The translations under genes and the position numbers were made by a program. From Pseudomonadota bacterium (GTDB taxonomy: Bacteria; Pseudomonadota; Gammaproteobacteria; Burkholderiales; Burkholderiaceae_C): a stretch of DNA of 64,000 nucleotides. A model generated the notes under the pieces. That model was not told the origin of the DNA. It made no database searches and saw only the letters and a program-made list of their open reading frames with translations. The stretch covers positions 1 through 64,000 of the forward strand of contig JAJZUZ010000004.1 in the NCBI GenBank assembly GCA_021845965.1. Reading direction: 5' to 3'. Positions within the stretch are counted from its first letter, which is position 1. Each line of letters starts with the position of its first letter. Shown piece by piece: positions 54,719 through 64,000 of the stretch.

Positions 54719-55912
54719 TCAGGGGCGCTGGCCCGCGCGATGGCGATGGCGGATCAGCAGCACCAGCGCCACCAGGCCGATGAGGGCGCCGCAGGCAAAG
54801 GTCCAGGGCGCGCCCCAGCGGTCCCACAGCAGACCGGCGAGGGCGCTGGCCAGCAGCATGGCGATGCCCGTGACGAGGTTGAACACGCCGAACGCCGTGC
54901 CGCGCAGGTCCACCGGGGCGGTGTCGGCCACCATGGTGGCCAGCAGGCCCTGCGTCATGGCCATGTGCAGGCCCCACAGCACCACGCCGCTCCAGACGGC
55001 GAGGCCACGGTCGCTCCAGGCCAGCAGCACATCGGCGCCGATCAGCAGCAGCAGGCCCCAGGCCAGCAGCCGGCGGTGGTCCGTGGCGTCGGCCAGCTTG
55101 CCGAAGGGGTAGGCACCCAGGGCATAGATCAGGTTCATGACGATGAGCACCAGTGGCACCCACGCCAGTGGCAGACCGCCTTGCTGGACGCGCAGCACGA
55201 GAAAGGCCTCGGAAAAGCGCGCCAGGGTGAAGACCGCGCCCACGCCCACCACCCACCAGTAGGCAGGCGGCAGGCGGCGCAGGTTCTCGCGCCGGATCGG
55301 GTTGGTGCGCGGGGCGTCCGCCGCGCGCTCGGGCTCCCGCACCCCCAGCACCAGCAAGGTCACGCAGAGGAAGGCCGGAATCACCGCGATCCAGAACACG
55401 GCATGGAAATCGTTGGCCCACAGCAGCATCAGCGCCATGGCCAGCAGCGGGCCGAGGAAAGCGCCCACCGTGTCCAGGCTCTGGCGCAGGCCGAAGGCGG
55501 CGCCCCGCAATGCCGGTGGGGCGATGTCAGCCACCAGGGCGTCGCGCGGGGCACCGCGGATGCCCTTGCCCACCCGGTCCAGCAGACGGGCCACAACCAC
55601 CGGCTCGACCGAGGTGGCCAGCGCGAACAGGGGTTTGGAAAAGGCACCCAGGCTATAGCCCAGTACCGCCAGCGGCTTGCGTTTCCCCCACCAGTCGCTG
55701 AGGGCCCCGGAAAACACCTTGACGATCAGCGCCGTGGCCTCGGCCGCCCCTTCCAGCAGGCCCACCACCAGCATGCTGGCGCCCAGGCCGGTAACCAGGA
55801 AGACGGGCAGCAGGCTGTGGATCAGCTCGGACGAGACGTCCATCAGCAGGCTGACGAAGCCCAGCGCCCAGATGCTGCCGGGCAGGCGCGGGGTGGGCTG
55901 GTTCGGCGTCAT
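54719..55912 (-). CDS. MFS transporter
   Basis: Multi-TM; GSIWALGFVSLLMDVSSELIHSLLPVFL...LLDRVGKGIRGAPRDALVAD. Confidence 0.92.
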   Translation of the reverse strand: MTPNQPTPRLPGSIWALGFVSLLMDVSSELIHSLLPVFLVTGLGASMLVVGLLEGAAEATALIVKVFSGALSDWWGKRKPLAVLGYSLGAFSKPLFALATSVEPVVVARLLDRVGKGIRGAPRDALVADIAPPALRGAAFGLRQSLDTVGAFLGPLLAMALMLLWANDFHAVFWIAVIPAFLCVTLLVLGVREPERAADAPRTNPIRRENLRRLPPAYWWVVGVGAVFTLARFSEAFLVLRVQQGGLPLAWVPLVLIVMNLIYALGAYPFGKLADATDHRRLLAWGLLLLIGADVLLAWSDRGLAVWSGVVLWGLHMAMTQGLLATMVADTAPVDLRGTAFGVFNLVTGIAMLLASALAGLLWDRWGAPWTFACGALIGLVALVLLIRHRHRAGQRP

Positions 55913-55931
55913 AGCCGGGCCCGCCCGCAGG

Positions 55932-56975
55932 TCAGGCGACGACGACCGGGGCGCCGTTGCCGCGCGCGGCGATCACGCCAATTTCGTACACCTGCTCACC
56001 CAGGCCGCGCAGCGTCTGGGCGGTGGCGGCGGCGTGGGCGGCATCGATGACCACCACCATGCCGATGCCGTTGTTGAAGGTGCGGTTCATTTCGAAGTCG
56101 TCGATGCCGGCGGTCTGCTGCAGCCAGGCGAAGAGTTCGGTCTGCGGCCAGCTGCCCTTTTTCAGATGGGCGGCCGTGCCTTCAGGCAGCACACGCGGGA
56201 TGTTCTCCAGCAGGCCGCCGCCGGTGATGTGGGCCAGGGCCTTGATCGGGTGCTGCGCCAGCGCGGCCAGCACGTTCTTCACGTACAGGCGGGTCGGTTC
56301 CATGATGGCCTGCCGGAAGGGCTTGCCGTCCAGCGTGGCCGGGGCAGAGGCACCGGCGCGCTCGATGCACTTGCGCACCAGCGAGAAGCCGTTGGAATGC
56401 ACGCCGCTGGAGGCCAGGCCCAGCACCACGTCGCCCGGCTTCACGTTCTGGCCGGTCAGCACCTTGGATTTCTCCACAGCGCCGACGCAGAAGCCCGCCA
56501 GGTCGTATTCGCCGGCTGGGTACATGCCCGGCATCTCGGCCGTCTCGCCGCCGATCAGGGCGCAGCCGGACAGCTCACAGCCTTTGGCGATGCCGCCCAC
56601 GACTGCCGCCGCCGTGTCCACGTGCAGCTTGCCGCAGGCGAAGTAGTCGAGGAAGAACAGGGGCTCGGCGCCCTGCACCAGCACGTCGTTGACGCTCATG
56701 GCCACCAGGTCGATGCCCACGGTGTCGTGCATGTTCCACTCGAAGGCCAGCTTGAGCTTGGTGCCCACGCCGTCGGTGCCGGAGACCAGCACGGGTTCCT
56801 GGTAGCGCTTGGGTACCTCGAATAGGGCACCGAAGCCGCCGATGCCGGCCAGCACGCCTTCGCGCATGGTCTTCTTGGCCAGCGGCTTGATGCGCTCGAC
56901 CAGCGCGTCGCCGGCGTCGATGTCGACACCGGCGTCTTTGTAGGACAGGGGAGTGGAGGAGTTGGAGGTGCTCAT
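55932..56975 (-). CDS. purM: Phosphoribosylformylglycinamidine cyclo-ligase
   Basis: [54 protein letters not shown]. Confidence 0.97.
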   Translation of the reverse strand: MSTSNSSTPLSYKDAGVDIDAGDALVERIKPLAKKTMREGVLAGIGGFGALFEVPKRYQEPVLVSGTDGVGTKLKLAFEWNMHDTVGIDLVAMSVNDVLVQGAEPLFFLDYFACGKLHVDTAAAVVGGIAKGCELSGCALIGGETAEMPGMYPAGEYDLAGFCVGAVEKSKVLTGQNVKPGDVVLGLASSGVHSNGFSLVRKCIERAGASAPATLDGKPFRQAIMEPTRLYVKNVLAALAQHPIKALAHITGGGLLENIPRVLPEGTAAHLKKGSWPQTELFAWLQQTAGIDDFEMNRTFNNGIGMVVVIDAAHAAATAQTLRGLGEQVYEIGVIAARGNGAPVVVA

Positions 56976-57055
56976 GGGGTGGTGCGGTCGGCGGCAGGGC
57001 CGGGGCCGATAGAATTTGGCCTGATTTTAAGGGCTGACCCCGGCCCGCTTCCCTC

Positions 57056-58138
57056 ATGCCCCTGACCACCGCCCAAAAACGTGCCCTGGCCTGGAGTGCC
57101 GTGGCCGCCGCCCTGGCCTGTGCGCTCTGGCTGCTAGCGCCGGTGCTGACGCCCTTCATCGTCGCCGCCGTGCTCGCGTATGCGCTGACACCGCTGGTGA
57201 ACCGGCTCGACGCCCTGGCGGGCGGACGCGTGCCGCGCGTGGTGGCCGTGCTGCTGGTCGAACTGCTCTTCGTGCTGGCCGTGCTGGGCCTGCTGCTGCT
57301 GCTGGTGCCGGTGGTGGCGCACGAGTGGCCGCGCCTGCGCGAGCAGGTGCCGGCCATGCTGGATCGCCTCAACACCAGCGTGCAACCGCTGCTGGCGCAA
57401 TGGGGGATCGAGGTGGCGCTGGATCTGGAGGGCCTCAAGCCGGTGCTGATGAAGTACCTGAACGCCAATCTGGAAGATGGCATGGGCTCGCTGCTGGCCT
57501 CGCTCAAGATCGGTGGCAGCGTGGCGTTGACCCTGCTCGGCAATCTGATCCTGATCCCGGTGGCGCTGTTCTACCTGCTGATGGACTGGCAGCACCTTGT
57601 GCAGCGCGTGGTGGATCTGGTGCCGCGGCGCCTGCGCGCCAGCTATGACAGTTTCATGGCCGAGGCCGACGGCGTGCTGGGCCAGTACCTGCGCGGGCAG
57701 ATGCTGGTGATGCTGATCCTGGCGGCCTACTACAGCGTGGGCCTGAGCCTGTTCGGCCTGGACCTGGCCCTGCCCATCGGCATCTTTACCGGGCTGGCCA
57801 TTTTCGTGCCCTATGTCGGTTTCGGCCTCGGGCTGGTGCTGGCGGCGCTGGCCGGCCTGCTGGAGTTCACCGGTGCCGGCGGGCCGACCCGCGTGGTGCT
57901 GATGCTGGCCGTGGTCTACGGCCTGGGCCAGCTGATGGAGAGCCTGTACCTGACGCCCCGCCTGCTGGGCGAGCGCATCGGCCTGCATCCGCTGGCGGTG
58001 ATCTTCGCCCTGCTGGCGTTTGGCCAGTTGTTCGGCTTTGTCGGCATCCTGGTCGCCCTGCCGGCCAGCGCCGTGCTGCTGGTGGCGGCGCGGCGCATGC
58101 GGCAGAGCTATCTGCAAAGCAGCTTGTACCGGGGATGA
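57056..58138 (+). CDS. AI-2E family transporter (PerM-like)
   Basis: Multi-TM, SLFGLDLALPIGIFTGLAIFVPYVGFGLGLVLA; overlaps hda by 4 bp. Confidence 0.9.
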   Translation: MPLTTAQKRALAWSAVAAALACALWLLAPVLTPFIVAAVLAYALTPLVNRLDALAGGRVPRVVAVLLVELLFVLAVLGLLLLLVPVVAHEWPRLREQVPAMLDRLNTSVQPLLAQWGIEVALDLEGLKPVLMKYLNANLEDGMGSLLASLKIGGSVALTLLGNLILIPVALFYLLMDWQHLVQRVVDLVPRRLRASYDSFMAEADGVLGQYLRGQMLVMLILAAYYSVGLSLFGLDLALPIGIFTGLAIFVPYVGFGLGLVLAALAGLLEFTGAGGPTRVVLMLAVVYGLGQLMESLYLTPRLLGERIGLHPLAVIFALLAFGQLFGFVGILVALPASAVLLVAARRMRQSYLQSSLYRG

Positions 58139-58821
58139 AGCAGATCGCACTGGACATCGGGCTGGGTAGCGGCCCGACCCTGGCCAATTTCATGGCCGGC
58201 CCGAATGAGGCGGCCTTGCGCCATCTCCAGCTCTGGGTGGGCGGTGGCCACAGCGCGGCCATGCGGTCGCCGGTGCCGACCTATCTCTGGGGCCCGTCGG
58301 GCAGCGGCAAGACGCACCTGCTCAAGGCGGTGCGCGAGGCGCTGCGCGAGCAGGGCGCGACGGTGGGCTGGCTCGATGCCACGGTCGCCGAGCCACCCGC
58401 GTTCGACGAGCGCTGGGCCGCCGTGCTGCTGGACGAGGTGCATCTGTACACCGCGGTGCAGCAGCACGCGGCCTTCAACTGGTTTGTGCACGCGCAGACC
58501 GGCCATCAATGGGTGCTGGCCGCCGGCGAACTGGCGCCGGCCGGGCTGAAGCTGCGCGAGGACCTGCGCACGCGCCTGGGCTGGGGGCATGTGTATGGCC
58601 TGCAACTGCTGTCGGAGGCCGAGCGCCGGGCGGTGCTGCGCCAGGCCGCGGATGCGCGCGGCATTTTCCTGGGTGACGAGGTCATGGACTTCATGCTCAC
58701 GCGCTTCTCCCGTGACCTGGGCAGCCTGATGCAGCTGCTCGACCACCTGGACGGTTATGCCCTGCAGACCCAGCGTGCCATCACGATTCCGCTGATCAAG
58801 GCGATGCTGGAAAATGAGTAG
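58135..58821 (+). CDS. hda: DnaA-homologue regulatory protein Hda
   Basis: YLWGPSGSGKTHLLKAV; short DnaA domain III-like protein lacking the DNA-binding domain, next to PerM-like and HAD genes. Confidence 0.9.
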   Translation: MKQIALDIGLGSGPTLANFMAGPNEAALRHLQLWVGGGHSAAMRSPVPTYLWGPSGSGKTHLLKAVREALREQGATVGWLDATVAEPPAFDERWAAVLLDEVHLYTAVQQHAAFNWFVHAQTGHQWVLAAGELAPAGLKLREDLRTRLGWGHVYGLQLLSEAERRAVLRQAADARGIFLGDEVMDFMLTRFSRDLGSLMQLLDHLDGYALQTQRAITIPLIKAMLENE

Positions 58822-58824
58822 CCC

Positions 58825-58935
58825 CCCTGAGCGGCTCACGCCGCTTCCCCCCAGGGGGACAACGCCAGTGGCCCGACCAAGCCGGATCCACGGCGTTTCG
58901 CGCTTGGACCACCTCGTTCGCTACGTTTCGCGCGC
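58825..58935. repeat. Dispersed intergenic repeat, copy B
   Basis: GGGGGACAACGCCAGTGGCCCGACCAAGCCGGATCCACGGCGTTT resembles copy A at 30.7 kb; boundaries approximate. Confidence 0.7.
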
Positions 58936-58953
58936 CGGGGTGCGATGACTGTT

Positions 58954-59643
58954 ATGACAAAAAAGACCCAACTCGCCCTGTTCGATCTCGATCACACGCT
59001 GCTGCCGATCGATTCGGACTATTCCTGGGGCACCTTTACCACGGCGATCGGCTGGACCGATCCGGTGGAGTTTGCGCGCCGCAATGACGAGTTCTATGCG
59101 CATTACCAGGCCGGCACGCTGGACGTGCATGACTATGTGCGCTTTGCCACTGAAGCCGCGCGCAAGCGCGGTCCCGAGGCGGCGCAGGCGGCGCGCGAGC
59201 GTTTCATGCGTGAGGTGATCGCGCCGGCCATCCGGCCGCAGGCGCTGGAACTGGTGCGCCGGCACCAGCGGGCGGGCGACGAGGTGCTCATCATCACCGC
59301 CACCAACGAGTTCGTCACGCGGCCGATTGCCGATGCCTTTGGCGTGCAGAACCTGATCGCTGTCGAACTGGCGCGTGACGCCAGCGGCTGGATCACCGGG
59401 GACATCCAGGGCACGCCGTCCTTTCGCGAAGGCAAGGTGCAGCGCTTCGGCCAGTGGCTGGCGCGGCAGGGCCTGGCCCGCGAGGACGCCGTGGTGACTT
59501 TTTACTCCGATTCGATCAACGACCTGCCGCTGATGGACAATGCGGACCATCCGGTGGCCACCAACCCCGACGACCGCCTGCGCGCCCTGGCCCAGGAGCG
59601 CGGCTGGCGCATACTGGACCTGTTTTCGGACAGCGCTGCCTAG
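58954..59643 (+). CDS. HAD-IB family hydrolase (SerB-like)
   Basis: LALFDLDHTLLPIDSDYSW, ITATNEFVTRPIADAFG, FYSDSINDLPLM. Confidence 0.92.
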   Translation: MTKKTQLALFDLDHTLLPIDSDYSWGTFTTAIGWTDPVEFARRNDEFYAHYQAGTLDVHDYVRFATEAARKRGPEAAQAARERFMREVIAPAIRPQALELVRRHQRAGDEVLIITATNEFVTRPIADAFGVQNLIAVELARDASGWITGDIQGTPSFREGKVQRFGQWLARQGLAREDAVVTFYSDSINDLPLMDNADHPVATNPDDRLRALAQERGWRILDLFSDSAA

Positions 59644-59664
59644 CTGTCCCGCAATGCTTCACCC

Positions 59665-61209
59665 ATGATCAAGAAAATCATCGACAAACTGCTGGGCAAG
59701 AGCCACGGTGCCCGGCCCGCCTTCGGCAAGCGCCAGGAGACCGGCGCTGCCGAGCACGGCATTGACCCGACCCTGGTGGACAAGCGCGCCATCGACGTGG
59801 TGCACACGCTCAAGGATGCGGGCTTCGAAGCCTACATCGTGGGCGGCGCCGTGCGCGACCTGCTGGTCGGCCTGCGTCCCAAGGACTTTGACGTCGCCAC
59901 CAATGCCACGCCCGAGCAGGTCAAGGGGCTGTTCCGGCGCGCCTTCATCATCGGGCGGCGTTTCCGCATCGTGCATGTGGTCTACGGGCGCGGGCGCGAG
60001 CACGAGGTGATCGAGGTTTCCACCTTCCGGGCCTACATGGACAACGCGGCGGCCGAGCAGGTCAGCGGCAACGAACGCACCAGCAAGAGCGAGCTGGCCG
60101 GCATGAAGCACGCCGTCGACGCCAGCGGCCGCGTGCTGCGCGACAACGTCTGGGGGCCGCAGGACGAGGACGCCGCGCGGCGCGACTTCACGGTCAACGC
60201 CATGTACTACGACCCCGAGACCCAGATCGTGGTCGACTACCACGGCGGCCTCAAGGATGCCAAGAAGCGCGTGCTGCGCATGATCGGCGACCCGGCCACG
60301 CGCTATCGCGAGGACCCGGTGCGCATCATCCGCGCCGTGCGTTTCGCCGCCAAGCTCAGCGCCCTGGGTTTCAAGCTGGAAGCCAAGACGGCGCGGCCGC
60401 TGGTGGAGATGAAGGAGTTGCTCGCCGACGTGCCGCAGAGCCGGCTGTTTGACGAGATGCTCAAGCTGCTGCAGACCGGGCATGCGCTGGCGACCATCGA
60501 GCAGCTGAAGAAGCTGGGCCTGGCGCGCGGCATCTATCCGCTGCTGGACCTGGCGGTGGAGCGTGCCGGCGATCCCATGGTGCGCGCCGCGCTGGAGGAT
60601 ACCGACCGCCGTGTGGGCGAGGGCAAGCCGGTGGCGCCCAGCTTCCTGCTGGCTTGCCTGCTCTGGGGCGATGTGCGCGAAGGCTGGGCCGAGCGCATCC
60701 GCCAGCGCCAGCATTCGCATCCGGCGCTGCAGGACGCGATCGACGACGTCTTCAACGCCCGCATCGGCGATGTCTCCGGCCGCGGCAAGCTGGGGGCGGA
60801 CATGCGCGAGATCTGGATGATGCAGCCGCGCTTTGACAAGCGGGTTGGCAGCACCCCCTTCGGCCTGGTGGAGCAGCCGCGCTTCCGCGCCGGTTTCGAT
60901 TTCATGCGCCTGCGTGCCGATATTGGCGAGGTCGAAGAGGCCCTGGCCGAATGGTGGCAGGAGTTCAGCACGGCCGATGACAGCCTGCGCCAGGATCTGG
61001 TGGACCAGGTGCGCGAGGAGCAGGCGCGCCAGCGGGCCCGGGCACCGCGCGCGCCGGCCCGCAGCGCGGCCGAGCGCACGACGCAGCCGCCGCGCGAGGA
61101 GGATGCGCCGGCCCCGGCGGACGAGGGCGCTGCGCCGAAGAAGCGCCGGCGCCGGCGCCGTTCCGGTGCCCGCAAATCCGGCGACGGCGCGCCGGACAGC
61201 GCCGAGTGA
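59665..61209 (+). CDS. pcnB: Poly(A) polymerase I
   Basis: [46 protein letters not shown], basic C-terminal tail. Confidence 0.95.
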   Translation: MIKKIIDKLLGKSHGARPAFGKRQETGAAEHGIDPTLVDKRAIDVVHTLKDAGFEAYIVGGAVRDLLVGLRPKDFDVATNATPEQVKGLFRRAFIIGRRFRIVHVVYGRGREHEVIEVSTFRAYMDNAAAEQVSGNERTSKSELAGMKHAVDASGRVLRDNVWGPQDEDAARRDFTVNAMYYDPETQIVVDYHGGLKDAKKRVLRMIGDPATRYREDPVRIIRAVRFAAKLSALGFKLEAKTARPLVEMKELLADVPQSRLFDEMLKLLQTGHALATIEQLKKLGLARGIYPLLDLAVERAGDPMVRAALEDTDRRVGEGKPVAPSFLLACLLWGDVREGWAERIRQRQHSHPALQDAIDDVFNARIGDVSGRGKLGADMREIWMMQPRFDKRVGSTPFGLVEQPRFRAGFDFMRLRADIGEVEEALAEWWQEFSTADDSLRQDLVDQVREEQARQRARAPRAPARSAAERTTQPPREEDAPAPADEGAAPKKRRRRRRSGARKSGDGAPDSAE

Positions 61210-61688
61210 GTGCCGGGCCGTCCGCGCAGGTGACGGCCTACGTGGCGCTGGGCGCCAACCTGGGTGATCCGCAGGCCGCCTTGCGGCAGGCACTGCGGGG
61301 GCTGGCGGCGCTGCCGCAGACGCAGCTGGTGCGGGCCTCATCGTTCTATCGCACCGCACCGATCGACTCCTCCGGTCCCGACTACATCAACGCCGTGGCG
61401 GAACTGCGCACGGCCTTGACGCCGCAGGGGTTGCTGGCCGGGCTGCAGGCGCTGGAGCAGGCGGCGGGCCGTGAACGCCCGTGGCGCAACGCGCCGCGTA
61501 CGCTGGACCTGGACGTGTTGCTGTACGGTGATGTGCGTCTGGATACACCCGCCTTGACCATTCCGCATCCCCGCATGCATGAGCGTGCCTTCGTGCTGGT
61601 GCCGCTGGCCGAGATCGCCCCCGCGCGGGTGAGTGCGGCCGCGCTGGAGCGCGTGAAAAATCAGGGAATCACCCGCCTTTCCGTCTGA
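61206..61688 (+). CDS. folK: 2-amino-4-hydroxy-6-hydroxymethyldihydropteridine diphosphokinase
   Basis: [63 protein letters not shown] start. Confidence 0.96.
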   Translation: MSAGPSAQVTAYVALGANLGDPQAALRQALRGLAALPQTQLVRASSFYRTAPIDSSGPDYINAVAELRTALTPQGLLAGLQALEQAAGRERPWRNAPRTLDLDVLLYGDVRLDTPALTIPHPRMHERAFVLVPLAEIAPARVSAAALERVKNQGITRLSV

Positions 61689-61747
61689 ACCGGCGTCGGC
61701 ACGCGGTCTAGAATGGCGTCAGGATCCGGTCAGGACAGGAGATCTTG

Positions 61748-63484
61748 ATGAAACTGAACAATCTGCACGTCGCCACCAAACTCTGGGTGGGCGTGGCTGC
61801 GATCATTGTGTCGCTGAGCACGCTGATCGTCTTTGCCGGCGTGCGCTCGGCGCGTCTGCAGGCCGAGAGTGACACCACCATGCGCGGCCTCAACCAGCGT
61901 GTCAAGGCTGCCAGCACCTGGGCCGGCCTGACCGAGGCCAATGCGGCGCGCACGGTGGCCATGATCCTGACCTTCGATCCGGGCATCGAGGGCCGGCTGG
62001 CGGAGGACATCAAGAAGACCACCGACCGCATCTCCAAGGTGCAGAAGGAGATCGAGGCGATGGACCTGAACGCCGAGGAAAAGGCGCAGATGGAGAAGAT
62101 CGCCAGCCATCGCAAGGCCATGATCGACGTGCGCAATCTGGCACAGAAGACCAAGGCCGGCGGCGACAGCGAGGCCGCGGGGCGGATGGTCAACGAGCAG
62201 TACGTGCCGGCGGTCAATGCCTATGTGGGCACGCTGCGTGAACTGGTCGACCTGGAGGAGCGCGCCGAGCAGAGTTTCGCGCAGTACGTGGCGGAATCAC
62301 GCGGCCTGACGATCAAGATCGCCGGCGGCGCCATTGCGCTGATCCTGCTGGCGATCCTGGGGGGCTCGGCGGTGCTGATCCACTCCATCCGCGAGCCCCT
62401 GTACCAGGCCAATGAACTGGCGGCACGCATTGCCCAGGGCGACCTGAGCGCACGCATCGACACCTCGCGCGGCGATGAATTCGGCGACCTGATGAAGTCG
62501 CTCGCCCGCATGAATGAATCGCTGGCGCGCATGGTGCAGCAGGTGCGCCAGTCCACCGACAGCATCGCCACCGCCAGTGCGGAGATCGCCACCGGCAACC
62601 ACGATCTGTCGGTGCGCACCGAGCAGACCTCCAGCAACCTGCAGTCCACGGCCTCGGCCATGGAAGAGCTCACCAGCACGGTGCGGCACAGCGCGGACAA
62701 TGCGCGCCAGGCCTCGCAGCTGGCGGCCAGCGCCTCCACGGTGGCGCAAAAGGGCGGCACCGTCGTGCAGGAGGTGGTGTCGACCATGGGCGAGATCAAC
62801 GCCAGTAGCAAGAAGATTGCCGACATCATCGGCGTCATCGACGGCATCGCCTTCCAGACCAATATCCTGGCGCTCAATGCCGCGGTGGAAGCCGCGCGCG
62901 CCGGCGAGCAGGGGCGCGGCTTCGCCGTGGTGGCCGGCGAGGTGCGCAGCCTGGCCGGGCGCTCGGCCGAGGCCGCCAAGGAGATCAAGGCCCTCATCAA
63001 CACCTCGGTGCAGAAGGTCGACTCGGGCGCCCACCTGGTGAACCAGGCCGGCGACACCATGAACGAGATCGTGCAGTCGGTGCGCCGCGTGGCCGACGTG
63101 ATCGGCGAGATCACGGCCGCGGCCAGCGAGCAAAGCGGTGGCATTGCCTCCGTCAACAACTCCATTGCCAACCTCGACCAGATGACGCAGCAGAACGCCG
63201 CGCTGGTGGAGCAAAGCGCCGCCGCCGCCCAAAGCCTGCGCGAGCAGGCGGATCAGCTGGCCCAGGCCGTGGCCGTCTTCAAGGTCGGCGGTCAGGCGGT
63301 GGTGACACCGCCCGCGGCGCGGCCCGTCAAGGACGTAACACCGCGGCCGCAGCCGCTGGCCCGGCCGGCGCCGGCGGCCAAACCCGCTGCCAAGGCGGCG
63401 CCAGCGCTGCCGCCCGTCAAGGCCGCCGCCGCAGCGCCGGCGGTGGCACCCCGGGGCGGCGACGACGACTGGGAAACGTTCTGA
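61748..63484 (+). CDS. Methyl-accepting chemotaxis protein
   Basis: Two TM segments, HAMP, and the hairpin tip [59 protein letters not shown]. Confidence 0.96.
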   Translation: MKLNNLHVATKLWVGVAAIIVSLSTLIVFAGVRSARLQAESDTTMRGLNQRVKAASTWAGLTEANAARTVAMILTFDPGIEGRLAEDIKKTTDRISKVQKEIEAMDLNAEEKAQMEKIASHRKAMIDVRNLAQKTKAGGDSEAAGRMVNEQYVPAVNAYVGTLRELVDLEERAEQSFAQYVAESRGLTIKIAGGAIALILLAILGGSAVLIHSIREPLYQANELAARIAQGDLSARIDTSRGDEFGDLMKSLARMNESLARMVQQVRQSTDSIATASAEIATGNHDLSVRTEQTSSNLQSTASAMEELTSTVRHSADNARQASQLAASASTVAQKGGTVVQEVVSTMGEINASSKKIADIIGVIDGIAFQTNILALNAAVEAARAGEQGRGFAVVAGEVRSLAGRSAEAAKEIKALINTSVQKVDSGAHLVNQAGDTMNEIVQSVRRVADVIGEITAAASEQSGGIASVNNSIANLDQMTQQNAALVEQSAAAAQSLREQADQLAQAVAVFKVGGQAVVTPPAARPVKDVTPRPQPLARPAPAAKPAAKAAPALPPVKAAAAAPAVAPRGGDDDWETF

Positions 63485-63506
63485 GTCCGGTGACCTTCCC
63501 CGGATC

Positions 63507-63531
63507 AACGGGCCTGCACTGCAGGCCCGTT
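63507..63531. terminator. Hairpin between convergent MCP and RidA genes
   Basis: AACGGGCCTGCA-C-TGCAGGCCCGTT perfect 12-bp stem. Confidence 0.75.
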
Positions 63532-63537
63532 GTCATT

Positions 63538-63993
63538 TCAGGCCACTTCGGCAACCAGCTCGATTTCAACGCAGGCCCCCAGCGGGATCTGCGCCACACC
63601 GAAGGCGCTGCGCGCGTGCGTGCCCTGCGCACCGAAGACTTCGCCCAGCAGCTCACTGGCGCCATTGGTCACGAGATGGTGCTCGGTGAAATCGGGGCTG
63701 GAATTCACCAGTGAGGTGAGCTTGACGATCCGCTTGACGCGGCCGAGGTCGCCCACTGCCGCCTGCAGGGTGCCCATGAGATCGATGGCCACCGCGCGGG
63801 CAGCGGCCTGGCCCTCCTCGGTGCTCAGGGTCTTGCCCAGCTGGCCCACCCAGGGCTTGCCGTCCTTCCTGGCGATGTGGCCACTGAGAAAGACGAGATT
63901 TCCGGCCTGCACGAAAGGGATGTAGGCGGCGGCCGGCGTGGCCACCCCCGGCAGGGTGATGCCGAGCTGTTTGAGCTTGTCGTTGACGTTCAT
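63538..63993 (-). CDS. RidA family protein (YjgF/YER057c/UK114)
   Basis: AAYIPFVQAGNLVFLSGHIARKDGKPWVGQLGKTLSTEEGQAAARAVAIDLMGTLQAAVGDLGRVKRIVKLTSLVNSSPDF. Confidence 0.93.
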   Translation of the reverse strand: MNVNDKLKQLGITLPGVATPAAAYIPFVQAGNLVFLSGHIARKDGKPWVGQLGKTLSTEEGQAAARAVAIDLMGTLQAAVGDLGRVKRIVKLTSLVNSSPDFTEHHLVTNGASELLGEVFGAQGTHARSAFGVAQIPLGACVEIELVAEVA

Positions 63994-64000
63994 AAGGACT

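Noticed and set aside
58831-58944. Possible small RNA between hda and the HAD gene
   Set aside because: The sequence is better explained as a copy of the dispersed repeat also seen at 30.7 kb, and no promoter or terminator was evident.

Overview
Chromosomal window from a high-GC betaproteobacterium. Gene content, gene order and dispersed intergenic repeats look Burkholderiales/Comamonadaceae-like; this is inferred and no database was searched. Nearly all of the window is dense housekeeping sequence: mutL, DedA, homospermidine synthase plus amine oxidase, Zn-ADH, an FtsH paralogue, amiC/tsaE/queG, xerD, hslO, ftsB/eno/kdsA/pyrG, coaBC/dut, roxA, bamC/dapA, parE/two lytic transglycosylases/parC, feoAB plus a Cys-rich partner, argF/argD, rpsT, murJ, orphan ParA, purM/hda, pcnB/folK, MCP and RidA. 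I saw no phage, transposase, CRISPR, tRNA or rRNA. The less ordinary parts are: (1) a ~1.2 kb AT-richer unit at ~21.2-22.4 kb, where two near-identical 212-bp inverted repeats flank one small membrane-protein gene and a perfect 40-bp palindrome; (2) a single-gene low-GC insert at ~10.4-11.3 kb encoding an RX4H (HEPN/MltR-like) protein; (3) two FNR-type palindromes (one perfect TTGAT-N4-ATCAA) upstream of the Zn-ADH and of the small protein/FtsH/nitroreductase cluster; (4) a phage-like P-loop protein with an altered Walker A motif (GGPGCEKS); (5) a dispersed repeat that appears to encode the N-terminus of AmiC; (6) tandem lytic transglycosylases between parE and parC; and (7) very small translationally coupled ORFs missing from the ORF track.
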